Positions 60,927-64,000 of a DNA stretch of 64,000 nucleotides are shown one piece after another (position 1 is the first letter of the stretch; each line of letters starts with the position of its first letter). Location: NCBI RefSeq assembly GCF_027706845.1, contig NZ_JAQGCZ010000004.1:62001-126000 (forward strand), given 5' to 3'. The notes beneath the pieces are model-generated. The model did not search any database, had not been told where the DNA came from, and saw nothing but the letters and a program-made list of their open reading frames with translations. Source of the stretch: Mycolicibacterium sp. BiH015 (lineage in GTDB: Bacteria; Actinomycetota; Actinomycetes; Mycobacteriales; Mycobacteriaceae). The position numbers were made by a program, and so were the translations under genes.

Positions 60927-62711
60927 ATGCGCAATTCACTAGGCATCTCGCTGGGCACAGCGAATCTGATTGCGGTCGCTGATGGGCGGCCCACGGCGCG
61001 GCCGTCGGTCGTGACCACGTCCTCCGGTCTGACGGTGACCGGCTTCGTCGAGCGCATCGGCGACCCCGTCCCGTTGGTACTTGCCGACCATTCGATGCAT
61101 CGCGCCGAAGCGCTGGCCGCGGCGGCGATCGAGGACCTGACGCGAACGGTCCGTCCCCACCGGCGGCCCGATGTGTCGGCCGTCGCCGTTCCCGCGCACT
61201 GGCCGGATCCGGTCGTCGCGGCGATGCGTGCCGCCGTTCCGCACCTGACCGTGGTCTCGGATGCGGCCGCGGCGCTGACCGCGCTGCAGGCCGGTCCCGG
61301 ACTGCCCGCGCACGGGGTCGTGGCATTGTGCGACTTCGGTGCGGCGGCAAGTAGTATCACCCTCGCCGACGCCGGAGCCGGCTTCGGCGTCATCGGGGAG
61401 ACGATCCGGGTGGAGGGCTTTTCCGGAGATCTCGTCGACCGCGCGGTGCTGCAGCACGTGCTCGCCGGTATCGATGCCGCGCCCGCAGGGACGGCGGAGG
61501 TCGCGGCGCTGCACGATCTCCGCGATCAGTGCCGGGCGGCCAAGGAGCGGTTGTCGTTCGACACCGCAACCAGTTTCGTCAGTGGTGGGGCTACCGTGCG
61601 GCTGACACGGCCCGAGATCGTCGAACTGATCGCCGGTCCGCTCGACCTTTTCATCGAGGTGCTGCTGAGCACGCTGTACCGCCACGGAGTGGCCCCCGCG
61701 CAGCTCTCGGCCATCGCGACCGTCGGCGGGGGTGCCCGCATACCGCTTGTCACGCAACGACTTTCCGAGGCGCTGCGGCGTCCCGTCGTCACAGTTCCGT
61801 ACGCCGCGGTCGTGGCGGCAACCGGCGCGGAGTTGATGGCGCTGCGCGGCGGTGAGCACGAGGCACACACGATGCTGGCACCGGCCGGTGCTCCGCTCAC
61901 GTCGGCGCAGGCGACGATGGCGGCGGCTGTACCGCAGCTCGCGTGGTCGCAGGAAACTGTGGACCTGTCGACGCCGGAGACGGACTTCGTATACGACACG
62001 TCGTACGCGCGTCCCGAAGTCCACTTCGAACCCGAGGCCGATGCCGTCGATCTCGAGCCCCTGGCGTGGTATCGGCGGCCGGGCGTATTGTTCGGCATCG
62101 CAGCATGTTTCGCCGCGTTGGCGACGACCGGCTTGGTTCTGACGTCGCATGTCGGGCCGGCAGGACCAGCGGAAGCGGGTGCGTCGAACATCGCGACGCC
62201 TGTCGCGACCAAGCCGGTGGAGGCGCCGGTCGAGACGCTCGCTCCGCCTGCGGTGGTCACCGAGACGGTGGTGGCGAACGCCCCCGCGCCGCGTGTGGTC
62301 CAGGCGGCTCCCCAGGCGCCACCGCAGCGGGTGGTGACCAAGCAGGCCGCGCCGGCCCCTGTTCCGTTGCCGGCGGCCCCGCCGCCCGCCGCTCCGTCGC
62401 CGACGCCGGCTCCGAGCCCCTCGCCGTCGCCGAGCCCGTCGCCGACTCCAGAACCCGAACCGGAGCCGCAGCCCGAGCCGGAGCCGCAACCTGAGCCCGA
62501 ACCGGAGCCGCAGCCCGAGCCGGAGCCGCAACCTGAGCCCGAACCGGAGCCGCAACCGCAGCCCGAGCCCCAGCCCGAGCCGCAACCGCAGCCCGAGCCG
62601 TCTGAAGCGCAGCAGCCGAACCCGGTGTCCGAAGAGGCGCCTCAGCCCGAGGTGGTCGAGCCCGCGGCCCCTGTCGAGGAGTGTGTGCCGACGCCCGACG
62701 TCACCTGCTGA
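60927..62711 (+). CDS. Hsp70-like membrane ATPase with Pro-Glu repeat tail, after iniC
   Basis: A 594-residue paralogue of the product of 53627-55438. The phosphate-1 loop is I-S-L-G-T-A-N-L-I, the shared [13 protein letters not shown] and [11 protein letters not shown] are present, and the Hsp70-like [14 protein letters not shown] lies near residue 265. A-W-Y-R-R-P then leads into a TM helix at about 384-406. The extracytoplasmic tail is A-P-rich, then a P-E-P-E-P-Q repeat, and ends with two Cys ([10 protein letters not shown]). It begins 37 nt after iniC with AAAGG before the ATG, so it is probably transcribed with iniBAC. Its ligand and partner are unknown. Confidence 0.85.
   Translation: MRNSLGISLGTANLIAVADGRPTARPSVVTTSSGLTVTGFVERIGDPVPLVLADHSMHRAEALAAAAIEDLTRTVRPHRRPDVSAVAVPAHWPDPVVAAMRAAVPHLTVVSDAAAALTALQAGPGLPAHGVVALCDFGAAASSITLADAGAGFGVIGETIRVEGFSGDLVDRAVLQHVLAGIDAAPAGTAEVAALHDLRDQCRAAKERLSFDTATSFVSGGATVRLTRPEIVELIAGPLDLFIEVLLSTLYRHGVAPAQLSAIATVGGGARIPLVTQRLSEALRRPVVTVPYAAVVAATGAELMALRGGEHEAHTMLAPAGAPLTSAQATMAAAVPQLAWSQETVDLSTPETDFVYDTSYARPEVHFEPEADAVDLEPLAWYRRPGVLFGIAACFAALATTGLVLTSHVGPAGPAEAGASNIATPVATKPVEAPVETLAPPAVVTETVVANAPAPRVVQAAPQAPPQRVVTKQAAPAPVPLPAAPPPAAPSPTPAPSPSPSPSPSPTPEPEPEPQPEPEPQPEPEPEPQPEPEPQPEPEPEPQPQPEPQPEPQPQPEPSEAQQPNPVSEEAPQPEVVEPAAPVEECVPTPDVTC
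62472..62555 (+). repeat. Two 42-bp tandem repeats encoding Pro-Glu-Gln
   Basis: Two near-identical 42-bp units (14 codons, [14 protein letters not shown]) start at 62472 and 62514 inside the tail of the second Hsp70-like gene, within a longer P-E-P/P-Q-P region. Near-identity at the DNA level points to recent duplication and probable length variation between strains. Confidence 0.8.
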
Positions 62712-63224
62712 TCAGGGCGTCGCCTCGGCCGGCGGCGGCTCCGTGACCGTCTCGGTCTGAGTCTCCGTTTGCGTCACGGTGCTCGTACTGGTGCTGACCG
62801 AGGTACTCGGCGTCGTGGTTGTCGTCGTTGTCGTCGTGGTGGTTGTCGACGGCGTTGTGGTGGTGGTCGTCGTGGTCGGTGCCGTCGTCGACGGGGTGGT
62901 CTCGCTTGCTGTTTCGGTGTCGGTGACCGTCGCCGGAGGGACCGCGGACGCGGACGTCGTCGACAGCGGGGTCAGGGGTGTGGGCGACGTCGTCTCGGAA
63001 CCGGAGTCGCCGGTGATGGCCTTGGCCAGTCCGAACACCACGAGCGCGATCAGGACCGCGCCTATCGCGCCGAAGGCCACCAGCGAGGCGGGTTTGCGGA
63101 ACCAGGGTGTCTGCGGCTCGGCCGCTGGCGGCTGGTCGTACTCGCCGTACCCGTAGTTGCTGAGCTGAGTCGGCTCGTCGTCGGAGTAATAGTTCTGGTC
63201 GTCGGAATCGCCGTATCGCGCCAC
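62712..63224 (-). CDS. Single-pass membrane protein with Thr-rich tail
   Basis: A 170-residue protein. The acidic, Tyr-rich cytoplasmic N-terminus (residues 1-40) ends in P-W-F-R-K-P. A TM helix lies at about 48-70 (F-G-A-I-G-A-V-L-I-A-L-V-V-F-G-L). The outside tail is almost entirely Thr, Ser and Pro with T-E-T-Q-T-E-T-V-T-E near the end. The juxtamembrane motif and tail copy the membrane module of the neighbouring Hsp70-like proteins, without the ATPase. The Thr-rich tail is a likely O-mannosylation target. It is convergent with the Hsp70-like gene with no gap between stop codons. Confidence 0.8.
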   Translation of the reverse strand: MARYGDSDDQNYYSDDEPTQLSNYGYGEYDQPPAAEPQTPWFRKPASLVAFGAIGAVLIALVVFGLAKAITGDSGSETTSPTPLTPLSTTSASAVPPATVTDTETASETTPSTTAPTTTTTTTTPSTTTTTTTTTTTTPSTSVSTSTSTVTQTETQTETVTEPPPAEATP

Positions 63225-63250
63225 GGGGACCGAGACTACGCGCCCTGTTG

Positions 63251-63703
63251 CTACGTTCCGGGGTACAGCGTGCGTGTCACGTTGGTGCGCGGACGGCTGC
63301 GCGTCGTCGTCTCGTCCTCCTCACCCTCGTCGCCCTCGTCGGCGTCCGTCTCACGAGTCCGCGGCGGACGCGTGCTGGGCCTGGTCGTCGACTCCGACGT
63401 CGTGGTGGTCTCGCCGGGGTTGATGTCGCTGGTGATCGGCGGGCTGGTGCTGGTGATGGTGCCGGTCGTCGTCGACGTCGCGGACCGAGTCGCGCTGGCC
63501 GACGACGCCGGCGGCGGGATGTAGTTCAGGGGGGCCTGCTCGGGTTCGCTGAACTGTCGCGCCACATAGGAGATCAGCACGACGACCAGCGCGATCGCGA
63601 GAAGACCGGCCACGCTGGCGCCGAGCAGGGTCGACGTCTTGTTGTGCCACTCGACGGGCGGCTCGTCCCGAGCCTCATCGTCGTCCCGTCGGTTCACGGG
63701 CAC
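63251..63703 (-). CDS. Single-pass membrane protein with Ser/Thr-rich tail
   Basis: A 150-residue protein from the GTG at 63703 (V-P-V-N-R-R-D-D-D-E). The short acidic N-terminus contains E-W-H-N-K. A TM helix lies at about 30-52 (G-A-S-V-A-G-L-L-A-I-A-L-V-V-V-L-I), followed by a P-P-P-A-S-S, Thr- and Ser-rich outside tail with E-T-T-T-T-S-E-S and a charged R-T-R-E-T-D-A-D-E-G-D-E-G-E segment. A second in-frame GTG is at 63697. It is 26 nt upstream of the similar 170-residue gene, so the pair is an operon. Confidence 0.75.
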   Translation of the reverse strand: MPVNRRDDDEARDEPPVEWHNKTSTLLGASVAGLLAIALVVVLISYVARQFSEPEQAPLNYIPPPASSASATRSATSTTTGTITSTSPPITSDINPGETTTTSESTTRPSTRPPRTRETDADEGDEGEEDETTTRSRPRTNVTRTLYPGT

Positions 63704-63737
63704 CGATAGTAGCCGTGACCTGGGCCGGTGTGCCCGA

Positions 63738-64000
63738 TCAGCTGACCTGCGGAACGATCTGCTCGGCGAAGAACTCGACGTGCTCGAGGTCGGACTGGTC
63801 CAGAACCTGCAGGTAGACGCGCTGGACACCGGCTTCGAGGAACGGACCCAGCTTGTCGACGACCTCGGCGGGGGTGCCGACCGCCGGGGAATTGGACCGC
63901 AACTCGTCGACCTCTCGGCCGATCGCCTCGGCCCGCCGCGCAATCTCGCTGTCGTCGCGGCCGACGCACACGACGAACGCGGCCGAGTAGGTCAGCGAGT
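63738..64000 (-). CDS. LLM class F420-dependent oxidoreductase, 5' part cut by window edge
   Basis: The C-terminal 87 or so residues of a luciferase-like, probably F420-dependent oxidoreductase; the start lies beyond the right edge. Visible family segments are V-V-C-V-G-R-D-D-S-E-I-A-R-R-A, G-T-P-A-E-V-V-D-K-L-G-P-F-L-E-A-G-V-Q-R-V-Y-L-Q and L-E-H-V-E-F-F-A-E-Q-I-V-P-Q. The G-T-P-x-E-V segment is the usual cofactor-phosphate region near the end of the barrel. It is upstream of the two small membrane-protein genes with a gap of 34 nt. The substrate cannot be predicted. Confidence 0.85.
   Translation of the reverse strand, partial: SLTYSAAFVVCVGRDDSEIARRAEAIGREVDELRSNSPAVGTPAEVVDKLGPFLEAGVQRVYLQVLDQSDLEHVEFFAEQIVPQVS

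Noticed and set aside
1..64000. CRISPR arrays, insertion sequences, prophage genes or toxin-antitoxin pairs
   Set aside because: No spaced short repeats, transposase motifs, phage structural genes or small toxin-antitoxin pairs were seen on either strand.

Overview
The window looks like the chromosome of a rapidly growing, environmental mycobacterium (Mycolicibacterium/Mycobacterium). Base composition is high-GC, GTG starts are common, and gene order from about 22 kb to 63 kb follows the M. tuberculosis block Rv0315 (beta-1,3-glucanase) to Rv0343 (iniC), with many insertions. Landmarks are tRNA-Gly(CCC), dcd, udgA, rmlA, aspC, an Rv0338c-type Fe-S reductase, an Rv0339c-type STAND/LuxR regulator, an Rv0340-like protein and iniB-iniA-iniC. 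These assignments rest on recalled family sequences, not on a database search.

Left part (0-22 kb) is accessory. It holds small secreted proteins and an FAD monooxygenase/SDR pair. A minus-strand operon encodes two alpha/beta hydrolases and a GMC oxidoreductase. A GntR/FCD regulator is divergent from a true-type ACC deaminase (acdS). Two very large LAL/STAND LuxR regulators follow, then an MFS exporter, an exported acidic-tailed protein, a hydrolase-TetR operon with a likely operator, a secreted hydrolase-lipocalin fusion, a glycine/proline repeat protein and an EEP-family phosphodiesterase.

Middle part (22-45 kb): a Tat-exported GH16 enzyme, a chimeric secreted protein (PGRS repeat + Calx-beta + clan-A glycosidase), a PGAP1-like lipase, lipoproteins and TetR. 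These are followed by tRNA-Gly, a cupin, dcd, an Hsp70/actin-fold-like membrane protein, udgA, a P450 cluster, rmlA, a three-subunit PaoABC-like molybdenum hydroxylase and a YibE/F membrane protein.

Right part (45-64 kb) is the most interesting. aspC, a nucleoside hydrolase-like exported protein and the large membrane Fe-S reductase with a repeated basic tail lead into the ini locus. There the STAND activator gene is co-transcribed with an Hsp70-like membrane ATPase and is divergent from an IniB-domain protein and then iniB-iniA-iniC (IniA and IniC are dynamin-like GTPases). A second Hsp70-like membrane ATPase follows iniC directly, and two small single-pass proteins with Thr-rich tails come next. 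Both ini promoter regions carry clusters of a TTAGGGGAT-type box. A 12-bp hairpin separates iniB from iniA. iniC is in the same frame as iniA, separated by a single TAA, and its conserved N-terminus has no canonical start codon. Together these suggest a larger cell-envelope stress system than iniBAC alone, pairing cytoplasmic Hsp70-fold ATPases that have extracytoplasmic tails with membrane-remodelling GTPases.
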